DNA of 64,000 nucleotides from Sulfurimonas sp. C5. Its GTDB lineage: Bacteria; Campylobacterota; Campylobacteria; Campylobacterales; Sulfurimonadaceae. Positions 19,117-29,000 of this stretch are shown here, one piece after another. Under the pieces are notes generated by a model that ran no database searches, was not told where the DNA came from, and was given only the letters and a program-made list of their open reading frames with translations. The stretch covers positions 100,847 through 164,846 of the forward strand of contig NZ_JARXNQ010000005.1 in NCBI RefSeq assembly GCF_029872055.1, in the 5' to 3' direction. Positions within the stretch are counted from its first letter, which is position 1. Every line of letters begins with the position of its first letter. The position numbers were made by a program, and so were the translations under genes.

Positions 19117-20397
19117 TTATGCAAATATAAAACGATTAATCCCGTTTTCATACTCATGGGCAAGAACTTTTCCATGTACTTTCAGGATAGAATCAACTAA
19201 ATATAAACCAAGTCCAAAACTGTTTTTTGAGGGGTTCTCTTTTGTAAAAGGTTCTATATAATATTGTAAAGGATGTTTCAAGCATTCCCCTTTACTTTCA
19301 AAACACAATTCTCCTCTATCATTGATTAAGATTTTAATATATCCATCATCAGAGTATTTAATACCATTATCAATCATATTCTTAATAGCAGTTGTATACA
19401 GCCGATAATTTACTTTTTCTTTAACATCTGCTTGAATCATCACACCTACTCTTTCCCTCTCAACCATTGCCATATCTATAGCACCGTCAATAACATCTAC
19501 TAAACGATATTCTTTAAACTCCGTTGCATCACCGAGACTTGTCACTTCTTCAATCATGGCAAACTCTTCAACCAAAGTTTCAAGCCTTGTAAAAATAGAC
19601 GTAAAACGGTCACGCTGTTTTTGTTCTTGTAACATCTGTGTTGCAATAGTACCTTTTGCGATTGGAGTTTTAAGTTCATGCATCAGGTTTCTTAAAAATA
19701 GTGTACGTGATTCCAAAATAGTATTGATCTTCTCTTTAGTATTTTCCAACTCATTTGCAACAGCACCAATCTCATCAATATTTCGTGTTTTAAATGAGAT
19801 ATCCATATCTCCATTCCCGTATAAAGCAATCTTCTTTCGAAGTCGGATCAATGGTCGAAGTTTTTGTAAGACCAATACAAATGAAAAAGCAATAATAAGA
19901 AATATCATACTATATGAGTAAAGCATATTAATATAACTATACGGTTTTAACACCTCGTCTTTAATAAATACTTCCGAATCTGGACTTGCTATGTGGAAAT
20001 AAATACGCTTTTGATACTCAAGCATCGTCGCTTCTAGATTGGTTACAGTATTTTTTGTAAAAAGTCCTTGTTTATTGATCATTAAAGAAGTATCATAACT
20101 TTTAAATCCCTCTTTTTTCAAAACTTTTGCTTTTTCTAAAAGTGACTTTGTCTCTTGTTTATCTTTAATAATAAAAAGATCGTAAACTGCCAAGTTTGCT
20201 TCTAACATAATTTCTGATGAACTTCTTTGCATATGTTCACGATAGATTTGAGCAATAACGGAATATTTTGTGAAGATATGATCTATATATTGTTGTTTAT
20301 TAAGTTTATAAAATTCCCAAAAGATTGCACTGATACTAACCAGTGCAACGCTTAGGGCAAAAAGTACCGTTATGAGTACTGCATTTTTCTTGATCAT
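19117..20397 (-). CDS. Sensor histidine kinase, ArsS/CprS-like
   Basis: Inner-membrane sensor kinase of 426 residues: transmembrane helix (about 8-28), a periplasmic sensor of about 120 residues, a second helix (about 157-180), HAMP, HisKA with the phosphoacceptor in LMHELKTPIAKG, and a HATPase domain (NMIDNGIKYSDDG, GLGLYLVD). Its ATG overlaps the regulator stop codon (ATGA). Size and arrangement resemble H. pylori ArsS and Campylobacter CprS; the signal here is unknown. Confidence 0.92.
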   Translation of the reverse strand: MIKKNAVLITVLFALSVALVSISAIFWEFYKLNKQQYIDHIFTKYSVIAQIYREHMQRSSSEIMLEANLAVYDLFIIKDKQETKSLLEKAKVLKKEGFKSYDTSLMINKQGLFTKNTVTNLEATMLEYQKRIYFHIASPDSEVFIKDEVLKPYSYINMLYSYSMIFLIIAFSFVLVLQKLRPLIRLRKKIALYGNGDMDISFKTRNIDEIGAVANELENTKEKINTILESRTLFLRNLMHELKTPIAKGTIATQMLQEQKQRDRFTSIFTRLETLVEEFAMIEEVTSLGDATEFKEYRLVDVIDGAIDMAMVERERVGVMIQADVKEKVNYRLYTTAIKNMIDNGIKYSDDGYIKILINDRGELCFESKGECLKHPLQYYIEPFTKENPSKNSFGLGLYLVDSILKVHGKVLAHEYENGINRFIFA

Positions 20398-21062
20398 TTG
20401 AGTAGTTTATATCCTACACCGCGGACAGATTCTATTAAAGATTTATCTCCCAGCTTGCTTCTGATACGCCCGACCATTACATCGATTGATTTATTTGAAC
20501 TGTCTTCATTGATAGCATTTACGTTATGGATCAGATCTTCACGAGAAACTACAAGTCCGTGTTTTTGGATCATATATGCAAGAATACCAAATTCTGCATT
20601 TGTCAGATCTATATTTCTTCCTTTATAAGTGATTGTCATCGTCTCTTTGTCACATTTAAAGTCACTTTTATTTTCCGCTTTTGCTTCTGTTTTTGCTGCA
20701 TAACGGCGAAGTACAGACTGAATTCTTGCTTCAAGTTCACGAGGGTCATAAGGTTTTGGCATATAATCATCCGCACCGAGTTCCAATGCTTTTACTTTAT
20801 CTGTTACATCACTTCTAGCCGAAGAAATGATGATAGGGATATCTTGACGTTCGCGTATCGCTTCACAGACTTCAAGACCATCCATACCAGGAAGTGTTAA
20901 ATCTAAAATAACTAAGTCAAAAGGCTCTAACTTTAAAATACTAACAGCTTTAAAAGGGTCATCTTCTACCGTGATATCAAACTCATACTGCTCCAGATAT
21001 TCTGCTAGAATTTCGGCAAGTTCTAAATCATCTTCAATCATTAATATTTTATGTTTAGCCAT
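20394..21062 (-). CDS. OmpR-family response regulator, ArsR/CprR-like
   Basis: A 222-residue regulator with a receiver domain (about 1-120; phosphoacceptor Asp in LVILDLTLPGMDG) and an OmpR winged helix (about 130-222; GRNIDLTNAEFGILAYM, VRGVGYKLL). ATG at 21062 is preferred over an upstream TTG because an AAAAAGG site is 6 nt before it and the family begins there. The kinase gene follows with 4-bp overlap. Targets unknown; in relatives this pair controls acid or envelope responses. Confidence 0.92.
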   Translation of the reverse strand: MAKHKILMIEDDLELAEILAEYLEQYEFDITVEDDPFKAVSILKLEPFDLVILDLTLPGMDGLEVCEAIRERQDIPIIISSARSDVTDKVKALELGADDYMPKPYDPRELEARIQSVLRRYAAKTEAKAENKSDFKCDKETMTITYKGRNIDLTNAEFGILAYMIQKHGLVVSREDLIHNVNAINEDSSNKSIDVMVGRIRSKLGDKSLIESVRGVGYKLLK

Positions 21063-21110
21063 TTTCAACCTTTTTTAGTTTTCTAAATTATACTCCCAAG
21101 AAAATAACAA

Positions 21111-23255
21111 TTAGCTAATACCTGTAATCATCAGAGTTATTCTATACGCTATAAATGCCATGACATATGCCGTGATAGAAGTAAATGCAAAGAGGTAAAA
21201 AAAGTATTTAATACTACCAGCTTCACGCGTAAAGACAATTGAAGCAGCCAGACACGGTAAGTAAATCATTACAACTACAATGAATGAAACTGCAGAAGCA
21301 AACGGTATATTATTTTTAATCAATGTCGCTAATGACGTATTTGTTTCATCTACGTCACCACCTAATGCATATAATACTCCTAATGTAGATACTACAACCT
21401 CTTTTGCTGCTAGTCCGGTTTGTAATGCAATATTCATTTTCCAGTCAAATCCCAGAGGTGCAAAAATCGGTTCGGTAAATTTTCCGATCGCTCCTAGATA
21501 ACTGTTTTCTAAATGTTCCATAGAAAGTTGATTTTCAAGAACTATGATCTCTTGTTCACTTTGTGCTTTCTCAATTTTTGCTTCATAAACTACATCAAGT
21601 GCATCATTATGAGGGTATGTTGATAAGAACCAAATTAACATTGAAGCACCTGCAATAAAAGTACCCGCTTTTTTCAAGTACATCATTGTTTTTGTTAATA
21701 CAGTATGCCAAATAAGCTTTAAACTTGGTAGTCTGTATTTTGGCATCTCCATAACGAATGGTTCATCAACACCTTTAAATGCAGTAAGTTTTAAAATTTT
21801 TGCTGCAATTAATCCCATGATTGCTCCTGAAATATAGATCGCAAACAGTACGTTTCCTGCCATATCTTCTGGAAAAAATGCTCCAGCAAAAAGTACGTAC
21901 ACAGGTAACCTTGCACCACAAGACATAAAACCTATAATGAAAAGAGTCAATAATCTGTCTCTATCATTTTTTAACACCCTAGCACTCATATATGCAGGAA
22001 TTGAGCATCCAAAACCTGTTACAAGAGGAATAAAACTTTGTCCGTGCAAGCCAAATTTATGGAAAAATCCATCTAATAAGAAAGCAACACGCGACATATA
22101 TCCAGTACTTTCCAACAGGGCTATACCGATAAAAAGAATTACGATATTCGGGATAAAAAGAACAACTGCCCCGACACCTGCAATAATCCCATCAACAACA
22201 AGAGAGCGGACGCTATCGTTTGGTATTGTAGCACCTATAACATCACCGAACCATCCAAAGAATCCATCGATATAATCCATCGGGATAGCACCGATCTCAA
22301 ACGTCAGCTGGAATAAGCTCCACATAAAAAATAAAAAGATAGGAATACCAAAAAGAGGATGGATCAATACAGAATCGATCTTCTCCGTTAATGTTTTCTT
22401 CTCTTCTCGTTTTTCCTGTGTGACAACTTCAGCAACAATACCTCTGTTGAATGATGCATATTCCTCCGCAAACGCTTCTTTAACATCATCAGTATCATGA
22501 TGGATCTCTATATGTCTTGAAGCTTCAATTAAAACAGGCTGTAATTCTGTCCAGATTGGATTATCATGCAGTTTCTCATATGTTTTTTTATTGTTTTTTA
22601 GTAGATTAATAGCAATATTTCTATAAGAATTTGCTGCTTGATATTTGTGCTTTTTAAAATAAGATACTAAGTTACTAATTTCATCTTCAACACTTACAGA
22701 AAAAACAAGTTTTGGATCTACCTTATCACTTTCGTATTCTTTTACAACTGCTTCTATAAGTGTTTCTATTCCCATTTTTGTAGCAGCAGAAACTTTTACA
22801 CACGGAAGTCCCATTAACTCCGTCATATAATCGGCATTAACACTGATACCCTCTTTTTCCGCTTCATCACTCATATTTAAAGCAATGACAATCTTTTTAC
22901 TCATAGTAAGAAGTTCGGAAGTGAGCTGTAAATTTTTAAAGAGGTTGGTTGAATCTACAACATTAATGATAATATCGTACTCTTCGGCACATAAGTAATC
23001 GTGTGTCACTCTCTCTTCAATTGTATAATCGGTAAATGCATATGTCCCCGGTAAATCAACGACCGTAAAGTTGTACCCTTTGTAATCAAACAGCACTTCT
23101 GCTTTATCAACTGTCACACCTGAAAAATTCCCTACATGTAAATGTGCATTACTTACTGAGTTAATAAGCATACTCTTACCGACATTAGGTTGTCCGACAA
23201 GCGCTACCTTAATATGTTTGGCAGTAACAGGACAGGCTAAAGTTTCTTTGTTCAT
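21111..23255 (-). CDS. feoB: Ferrous iron transporter FeoB
   Basis: Fe(II) uptake protein of 714 residues. The N-terminal G domain shows GQPNVGKSML (G1), DLPGTY (G3) and NMSD (G4). It is followed by the GDI-like helical region and a polytopic membrane part with two Gate regions (for example FGCSIPAYMSAR and FMSCGARLPVY, with the conserved Cys). The start overlaps feoA by 4 bp. It lies in a porin-feoA-feoB operon with Fur-box-like sites upstream. Confidence 0.96.
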   Translation of the reverse strand: MNKETLACPVTAKHIKVALVGQPNVGKSMLINSVSNAHLHVGNFSGVTVDKAEVLFDYKGYNFTVVDLPGTYAFTDYTIEERVTHDYLCAEEYDIIINVVDSTNLFKNLQLTSELLTMSKKIVIALNMSDEAEKEGISVNADYMTELMGLPCVKVSAATKMGIETLIEAVVKEYESDKVDPKLVFSVSVEDEISNLVSYFKKHKYQAANSYRNIAINLLKNNKKTYEKLHDNPIWTELQPVLIEASRHIEIHHDTDDVKEAFAEEYASFNRGIVAEVVTQEKREEKKTLTEKIDSVLIHPLFGIPIFLFFMWSLFQLTFEIGAIPMDYIDGFFGWFGDVIGATIPNDSVRSLVVDGIIAGVGAVVLFIPNIVILFIGIALLESTGYMSRVAFLLDGFFHKFGLHGQSFIPLVTGFGCSIPAYMSARVLKNDRDRLLTLFIIGFMSCGARLPVYVLFAGAFFPEDMAGNVLFAIYISGAIMGLIAAKILKLTAFKGVDEPFVMEMPKYRLPSLKLIWHTVLTKTMMYLKKAGTFIAGASMLIWFLSTYPHNDALDVVYEAKIEKAQSEQEIIVLENQLSMEHLENSYLGAIGKFTEPIFAPLGFDWKMNIALQTGLAAKEVVVSTLGVLYALGGDVDETNTSLATLIKNNIPFASAVSFIVVVMIYLPCLAASIVFTREAGSIKYFFYLFAFTSITAYVMAFIAYRITLMITGIS

Positions 23256-23476
23256 ATCTCTTCTACCTCTATCATCTTTGCTTCTTGTGCTCTTAGGGCT
23301 ACTTGCATATTCCCAACTTTTATCTCTATCGTTTTTTTTCTGGGTGCCTCTCCGATAAGTTCAATGACGGCATGTTTCATAATTCCAAAAGATATTAGTC
23401 TATGTTTTAGTGTCTCATCGGCATGAAGTTTTAAAATTTTTAATTTTTTGCCGACACTACATTCATTTAATCTCAT
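23252..23476 (-). CDS. feoA: FeoA family protein
   Basis: A 74-residue SH3-like accessory protein of ferrous iron uptake. It has the FeoA pattern of a Leu-rich start (RLNECSVGKKLKILKL), RLISFGIMKHAVIELI and an ending in a short beta stretch with ALRAQEAKMIEV. AAAAGAGG precedes the ATG. It lies between a porin gene and feoB. Confidence 0.93.
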   Translation of the reverse strand: MRLNECSVGKKLKILKLHADETLKHRLISFGIMKHAVIELIGEAPRKKTIEIKVGNMQVALRAQEAKMIEVEEI

Positions 23477-23486
23477 ACTACCTCTT

Positions 23487-24749
23487 TTAAAAATTATAAT
23501 TTATCATAAATTGCATTCTATCGTAGTCATATTCTGTTTTTAGTGCATTTTGCTTATCTTCGCTTAATACATAAATGAATGCCACTAAAAATTCATCATT
23601 TACATTGTATTCTATATTGAAATTTTGCTCTACGATATGTGCTTTATCACCGTTACTATCTGCTTTGCCTAAAAAATCTCCATACGCATAAATCAGCGAT
23701 ATGTTTTCGTGATTATACCCCAATCCTGAAACTATTGCATTAACTTCTCTGTCTTTAGAGATATTATCAAGAATCATCATGTCCATATTTGTAAATAAAG
23801 TTCCTCCTCCAAAACCGGAAAAACTTTCTTTATCTTGTTTCTTGTCAGCATGGTTGTAAGAAACATTGATACCCAAACCGCCAAATACGACTTCAAACAA
23901 TCCACCATAAATACTTGCACTGTTCCCACTGTTTTTCAACTCTTCTTCATTAAGATACTGTGCCATTGTATGTATTGTAACAGAGTCATTAATCGGATAC
24001 TCAACACCGAAGTCTACATAAAAAGCATTCAAACTATCACTGATATTATAGTACCAGGATTGAAATTCCCACATATCGTAATATTTTGCACCGGCAAAAT
24101 TCACACCATTGTTACCTATTTTTCTCCAACCATCGTCTAAACCGTTTTCAAGATCTATTCCGTGCCAAGATTGAATATTTCCAGCCATCAACTGCCATCC
24201 GTCATTATCATAAGATGCAACATAGGCTTCAAATGTATTTTGGATCATTCTAATATCATCACTATCTGCTAAAGGTGTGTTAAGCACTTGGCGACCAGCT
24301 CTGAAATTAAAATTTCCTGTTCTATAGTTTAGATACGCTTCACTAAGATCTTCATCTTCACCCTCCGATGATGAAAGTTCCGTATTTCTATGTGTATTAC
24401 TTCCGCTTAACCATGTAATATCTTTTGAAGCATAAAATGCGATACCAGCATTAAAACCTTTATATTCTGCTAGTTCATATTTTAATATCCCACCTATAGC
24501 AGTTGCATATGTATCAGGAGTGCTGTCCTTATGATTGTAACCTGCATAAGCAACTCTAAGTTGCCCGCTAATTTCTCCGTTTTTAAACATATTTTTGAAA
24601 TTATCAACAACAGAAACCTCTTTTTCTTCAAGCTTTCCGATCTCATAAACTGCCTCTCTTACGGAATCGCTTCTTTGTTGAACTTCAGTTTCTCCATACA
24701 GGGTAACTGATAATAATGCCATTAATAAGATTGAAATTTTACTGTTCAT
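23487..24749 (-). CDS. Outer-membrane porin of the Feo operon (Opr-like)
   Basis: A 420-residue precursor with a signal peptide (about 1-19, cut near LYG-E), beta-strand pattern with many aromatic residues, and a MINYNF end with terminal Phe. It resembles OprD-type porins of Campylobacterota (SEAYLNYRTGNFNFRAGRQ motif). It is 10 bp before feoA and behind two Fur-like boxes, so it likely supplies Fe(II) or another iron form across the outer membrane. That role is inferred from context only. Confidence 0.82.
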   Translation of the reverse strand: MNSKISILLMALLSVTLYGETEVQQRSDSVREAVYEIGKLEEKEVSVVDNFKNMFKNGEISGQLRVAYAGYNHKDSTPDTYATAIGGILKYELAEYKGFNAGIAFYASKDITWLSGSNTHRNTELSSSEGEDEDLSEAYLNYRTGNFNFRAGRQVLNTPLADSDDIRMIQNTFEAYVASYDNDGWQLMAGNIQSWHGIDLENGLDDGWRKIGNNGVNFAGAKYYDMWEFQSWYYNISDSLNAFYVDFGVEYPINDSVTIHTMAQYLNEEELKNSGNSASIYGGLFEVVFGGLGINVSYNHADKKQDKESFSGFGGGTLFTNMDMMILDNISKDREVNAIVSGLGYNHENISLIYAYGDFLGKADSNGDKAHIVEQNFNIEYNVNDEFLVAFIYVLSEDKQNALKTEYDYDRMQFMINYNF

Positions 24750-24781
24750 CTAGTAACCTTTTTAATTTTTATTCTTTATAT

Positions 24782-24796
24782 TGAGAATGATAATCA
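24782..24796 (-). promoter_or_regulatory. Fur-box-like site 1 before the porin-feoA-feoB operon
   Basis: TGAGAATGATAATCA matches the 7-1-7 Fur consensus TGATAATnATTATCA at 12 of 14 positions. It lies 33 bp before the porin start codon, where binding would block transcription when iron is plentiful. Confidence 0.75.
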
Positions 24797-24822
24797 AAAA
24801 CAGCTTATTCTATTCTTAATAT

Positions 24823-24837
24823 TGATAATGTATATCA
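24823..24837 (-). promoter_or_regulatory. Fur-box-like site 2 between the porin-feo operon and pssA
   Basis: TGATAATGTATATCA also matches the 7-1-7 consensus at 12 of 14 positions. It is 41 bp from site 1 in the same divergent spacer and 35 bp from the pssA -10 box, so it could also influence pssA. Confidence 0.7.
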
Positions 24838-24871
24838 ATTTCAATAATTGTTTAATATTTTATTCTTCTGC

Positions 24872-24877
24872 TATAAT
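24872..24877 (+). promoter_or_regulatory. -10 box of pssA
   Basis: TATAAT preceded by CTGC, 30 nt before the pssA ATG. An ACAAGG sequence serves as a weak ribosome binding site. Confidence 0.6.
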
Positions 24878-24906
24878 TTCAAAAAATAACAAGGCTTATA
24901 GATACT

Positions 24907-25464
24907 ATGAAATTCCTTTTTACTCCTTCATCTCACTTTAACCTCGCCAATATGTTCACTTTTGTCAATATAACAGCCGGTTTACTTGCAACTTATTTCA
25001 TAACACAAAATAATTTTTTTATAGCAATTATTCTTGCATGGATTGGTGGTGCATTTGATATATTTGACGGGAAAATTGCAAGAAAATTTCAACTCTCTAA
25101 TGAGTTTGGGATTCAGCTTGACAGTTTTGCAGATTTTTTAAGTTTTGTACTTGTACCTGTATTTTTGATCTTTCAAGCGACATACTCAAAAAGCTTTGAA
25201 GGGATAGAGCTTGTTTTAGCAGGTGCAGTGAGTATCTTTTATGTAATCTCCGGTCTTAGACGTTTAATCCAGTTTAACATTAATTCAGATGCAGGTTCTG
25301 TTGAGAAGTTTTTTGTTGGGGTACCGACACCGCTTGGAGCGATTCTTCTTTGGTTAGTGTACTTGGCAAATACATATAGTTTTTTACCGAGTTACGGTGT
25401 TATTGCCTTAATGGCACTTATCGGCTGGAGTTTAAACTCAAAAATAAAGGTGAAACACCTTTAA
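24907..25464 (+). CDS. pssA: CDP-diacylglycerol-serine O-phosphatidyltransferase (PssA-like)
   Basis: Integral-membrane CDP-alcohol phosphatidyltransferase. The signature DxxDGxxARxxxxxxxxGxxxDxxxD is complete, running from DIFDGKIARKF to LDSFAD (about residues 50-75). Serine as acceptor is inferred from closeness to type II PssA of epsilonproteobacteria, the usual route to phosphatidylethanolamine. At 185 residues it is shorter than the ~240 of related PssA proteins, so a related phosphatidyltransferase is possible. Confidence 0.82.
   Translation: MKFLFTPSSHFNLANMFTFVNITAGLLATYFITQNNFFIAIILAWIGGAFDIFDGKIARKFQLSNEFGIQLDSFADFLSFVLVPVFLIFQATYSKSFEGIELVLAGAVSIFYVISGLRRLIQFNINSDAGSVEKFFVGVPTPLGAILLWLVYLANTYSFLPSYGVIALMALIGWSLNSKIKVKHL
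25446..25462. terminator. Bidirectional terminator between pssA and the DoxX gene
   Basis: AAAGGTG - AAA - CACCTTT, a perfect 7-bp stem overlapping the last pssA codons. On the minus strand it is followed by ATTTTTG and on the plus strand by AAATTATTTT. It fits the 1-bp gap between the convergent genes. Confidence 0.7.
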
Positions 25465-25465
25465 A

Positions 25466-25852
25466 TTATTTTGAGTTTACGCTGTACTTTCCGCTTCCTA
25501 ATAAAACGACTAAAATACTCATAATAAAATATACCAGAGGTAATTCCCAGCTAATACCGCCGTGTTTTGAAATTGAAAGAGAAAACCCATATGCCATGTA
25601 AATAGCTACAAACATATTGAATGCTAAAACACCCGCAGCAACTCTTGCATATAAACCTAAAATGATAAAAATAGGTGCTATTAATTCTCCTACAAACACT
25701 CCATAAGCAAAAAAAGTTGGAATGATTGTCGGTTCTAGCATCGCTTTAATTCCTGAAATTCCATGAATAATCTTATGAATACCGTGAAACAGAATTAAAA
25801 TTCCGAGTGAAAGTCTTAGTATTAGTTTTGCTAAATCAGGGTTTTGTAACAT
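25466..25852 (-). CDS. DoxX family membrane protein
   Basis: A 128-residue protein with four hydrophobic segments and the DoxX pattern: LRLSLGILILFHGIHKI at the start, FVGELIAPIFIILGLY, and AFNMFVAIYMAYG. The family contains quinone-linked and stress-related membrane proteins of varied function; no specific role can be given. It is last in the minus-strand cluster with the efflux operon, 8 bp after the next small gene. Confidence 0.82.
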   Translation of the reverse strand: MLQNPDLAKLILRLSLGILILFHGIHKIIHGISGIKAMLEPTIIPTFFAYGVFVGELIAPIFIILGLYARVAAGVLAFNMFVAIYMAYGFSLSISKHGGISWELPLVYFIMSILVVLLGSGKYSVNSK

Positions 25853-25860
25853 CTATATCC

Positions 25861-26049
25861 TTATTTCTTTTCTCTAAACTTACAAGAGCCTACGCTAATC
25901 TCTTTCCCGCTTTTTATAACTTCTTTAATATATTTGAGTGTACCTTGGGGATCGGCATCACCAACCTCTTCAGCAATGATTTTAAGTAAATCTGCTTCAG
26001 AAGTAAGTGACCATGTTTTTTCGTAGTTGTATTTTGTTTCTATCTTCAT
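25861..26049 (-). CDS. Small conserved-looking protein of unknown function
   Basis: A 62-residue soluble protein with a Trp-containing N-terminus (YEKTWSLTSEADLLKII) and a Lys-rich end (SVGSCKFREKK) with a single Cys. I do not recognise a family. It starts within the last 4 bp of the efflux pump gene, so it is translated with the metal efflux operon, and the DoxX gene follows. A link to metal or redox stress is only contextual. Confidence 0.65.
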   Translation of the reverse strand: MKIETKYNYEKTWSLTSEADLLKIIAEEVGDADPQGTLKYIKEVIKSGKEISVGSCKFREKK

Positions 26050-29000
26050 GATAGATTTATATCATTATTCTCTTTAATAAATCTTTTATACAGCATCGGT
26101 AAAAGCACCAAAGTAAGAGCTGTTGATGAGATTAATCCGAAAATAACAACTATTGCAAGCGGTTTTTGAATCTCAGATCCAGGTCCAGTTGCAAAAAGCA
26201 TAGGTACAAGTGAAAGCGCTGCAATCGTTGCCGTCATCAGTACCGGACGAAGTCTTCTTTTTGCCCCTTGAATAACCACATCTTTGATATTCATCGTTTG
26301 TGCCAGTTCGTTAAAATAACTAACCATTACAACACCGTTAAGAACAGCAATACCAAGAAGTGCAATAAAACCTACTGAAGCCGGAACCGAAAGGTAGCTG
26401 TTTGTCAGATACAATCCGAATATTCCTCCCATCATAGCAAGAGGTATCGTCGTAAAAATAATTATACTTTGTACGATTGATTTAAACGTCATATACAAGG
26501 TCATAAAAATAAGTACAAGAGCAATCGGTACAACAAGTGATAATCTCGACATCGTAGCCTGTTGATTTTTAAACTCTCCGCCAAAAGTCAGAGAATATCC
26601 GGAAGGCAATTCCACATCTTTGGCAATATTTGCTTTAAGATTATCAACAAAAGTAACCAGGTCCGTTCCGCTTACATTTGTCTGGATAGAAACAAAACGT
26701 CTCGCTTTTTCATGTTTAATCTCAACAGGTCCGCTGCTTCTTACAATGTCTACAACTTCTAAAAGAGAAACTGCTTCCCCCATAGAACCTACAAGATAGA
26801 TCTCATCAAGATTTGTCGTTTTATAATCCCCTTTGACAACAATTGAAAACTGCTTCATCCCTTGATAAATCGTTCCAACCTCAACACCGCTTACAGCAGC
26901 TTGAAGCAGATGAGCCACATCACTTTTATCAAGTCCGTAATTTCCAAGTTTTTCTTCATTAAAACGAAGCTCTTGGTATGCAGCACCCTCATTTTGACGC
27001 ATATAAACATCTTCCGAACCTTGTGTGTGTTGAGTAATCTCTTTGATCTTTGTTCCCAGTTCATTAAGTTTATCTATCTCTTCACCAAATACTTTAATAA
27101 CTACATCACCGCGGGCACCTGTAAGCATCTCTGAAGTTCTCATCTCGATTGGTTGGGTAAAGCCGTATTCTATCCCCTGGATCTCTTCAAGAGTTTTCCT
27201 CATCTGCTCTTTAAGCCATTCTACGTCTTGTTTTCTCCACTCTTCTTTAGGTTTAAAAACCAAGAATGTATCTGTATCATTTAACCCCATCGGATCTAGT
27301 CCAATCTCATCCGAACCTGTTCTGGCAATAATCGATTTGATTTCCGGAATTTCCTGCATCAGTTTTTTTTGTATCTCCGTAGCTAATGTTATCCCTGCAG
27401 GTATATTAATAGACGGCGGTGTTTCAACACCGATAACAATATTCCCTTCATCCATTGTCGGCATAAACGTTTTACCGATAGTTGAAAATGCAAAAAATGT
27501 CCCTACTAGTAAAACAGCTAAAAGTGTATAAATAAACTTTTCAGCTTTAAATGCTTTATGTAATAGCGGTTCATACCACTTGATTAAATGTTTCATTAAC
27601 CATGTCTCTTCGTGAGATACTTTCCTAATTAAAAACGATGCAATTGTCGGAATAACAAAAAGTGCCAAAAAGATTGCCGAGGCAAGTGTAAACACAATAC
27701 TCAGAGCAACCGGAGCAAAAAGTTTTCCCCCTAAACCTTGCAGCATCAATAGCGGTGTAAACACAATGATAATAATAAACACACCCGAAATAATAGGCGT
27801 GCTTACCTCTTTTGCAGCAACATAGATCGTATGTAATCTACTTTCATTTCTCTCTTCAGAAAGTCTTGCTATAACATTCTCTACAAGTACAACACCGGAA
27901 TCAACTATCATCCCGATCGCAATGGCAATACCTCCGAGACTCATCAAATTCACACTGATACCAAAATAGTACATACAAATAAATGCACTTAATATTGAAA
28001 GCGGCAAAATCAATGCAACAGTAATCGCAGAAACAAAACTTCCTAAAAATAAAAATAGTATTATTAATACAAGAATAATCGCTTCGGTAAGAGATTTTTG
28101 TACCATATTTACTGCTTTTGAGATGAGATCTTTTCTATCGTAAAAGATCTTGATCTTTGTCCCCTCCGGTAAATTGCTCTCGAGTTCATCCAAACGCTGT
28201 TTAACTTGCGATGTTACACGTGATGCATCTGCACCTTTAAGTCCGAGAACAAGACCCTCTACTGCTTCACCCTTACCGTCTTTTGTCACATACCCGTAGC
28301 GTGTAAGCTTATCAGTTGCTACTTGTGCTATATCTTTTAAGCGGACTATCGCACCGTTTTCGTCAACTCTGATCACTAAGTTTGAAAGAGAATCACTGTT
28401 TTTCATACTTCCAGGAAGTCTCACTAGCAATGCTTCATCTCCACGCTCAATTCTTCCTGCTCCAAAATTGGCATTGTTTTTCTCAATCTTATTTTCTATA
28501 TTTTCTAAAGTAAGTCCAAGCGATGCCATCGCCGCAAAATCCGGTTTAATTCTGAATGTTTGTACTTCCCCGCCAAGTGCATTTACATCTGCTACACCCT
28601 CTATGTTTCTAAGGCTTGGACGAATAACCCAGTCAAGCAGCGTACGCTTCTCCATTAAAGACAATGTGTCCGACTCAATAGTAAACATTAAAATTTCACC
28701 CAGAGGTGTTGTAACAGGGGCAATACCTCCGCTCATTGTTGCCGGCAGCGAGTTTTTAATATTATTGAACCTTTGATATACCCTGTCTCTTGCCCAATAC
28801 AGATCAGTACCCTCTTCAAAGTCGATCGTAATATCTGCTAAAGCATATTTAGATATAGAACGTACTATCTTTTGGTGAGGAATCCCCTGCATCTCTAATT
28901 CAATAGGAATCGTAATCTGCTGTTCAATCTCTTTTGGCGTCATCCCGGGCGATTTGATAATAATCTTTACCTGTGTAGTAGATACGTCAGGAAAAGCATC

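Noticed and set aside
27043..27531. 162-residue open frame on the plus strand inside the RND pump gene
   Set aside because: Ser/Ile/Pro-rich antisense shadow of the pump; no start signal.
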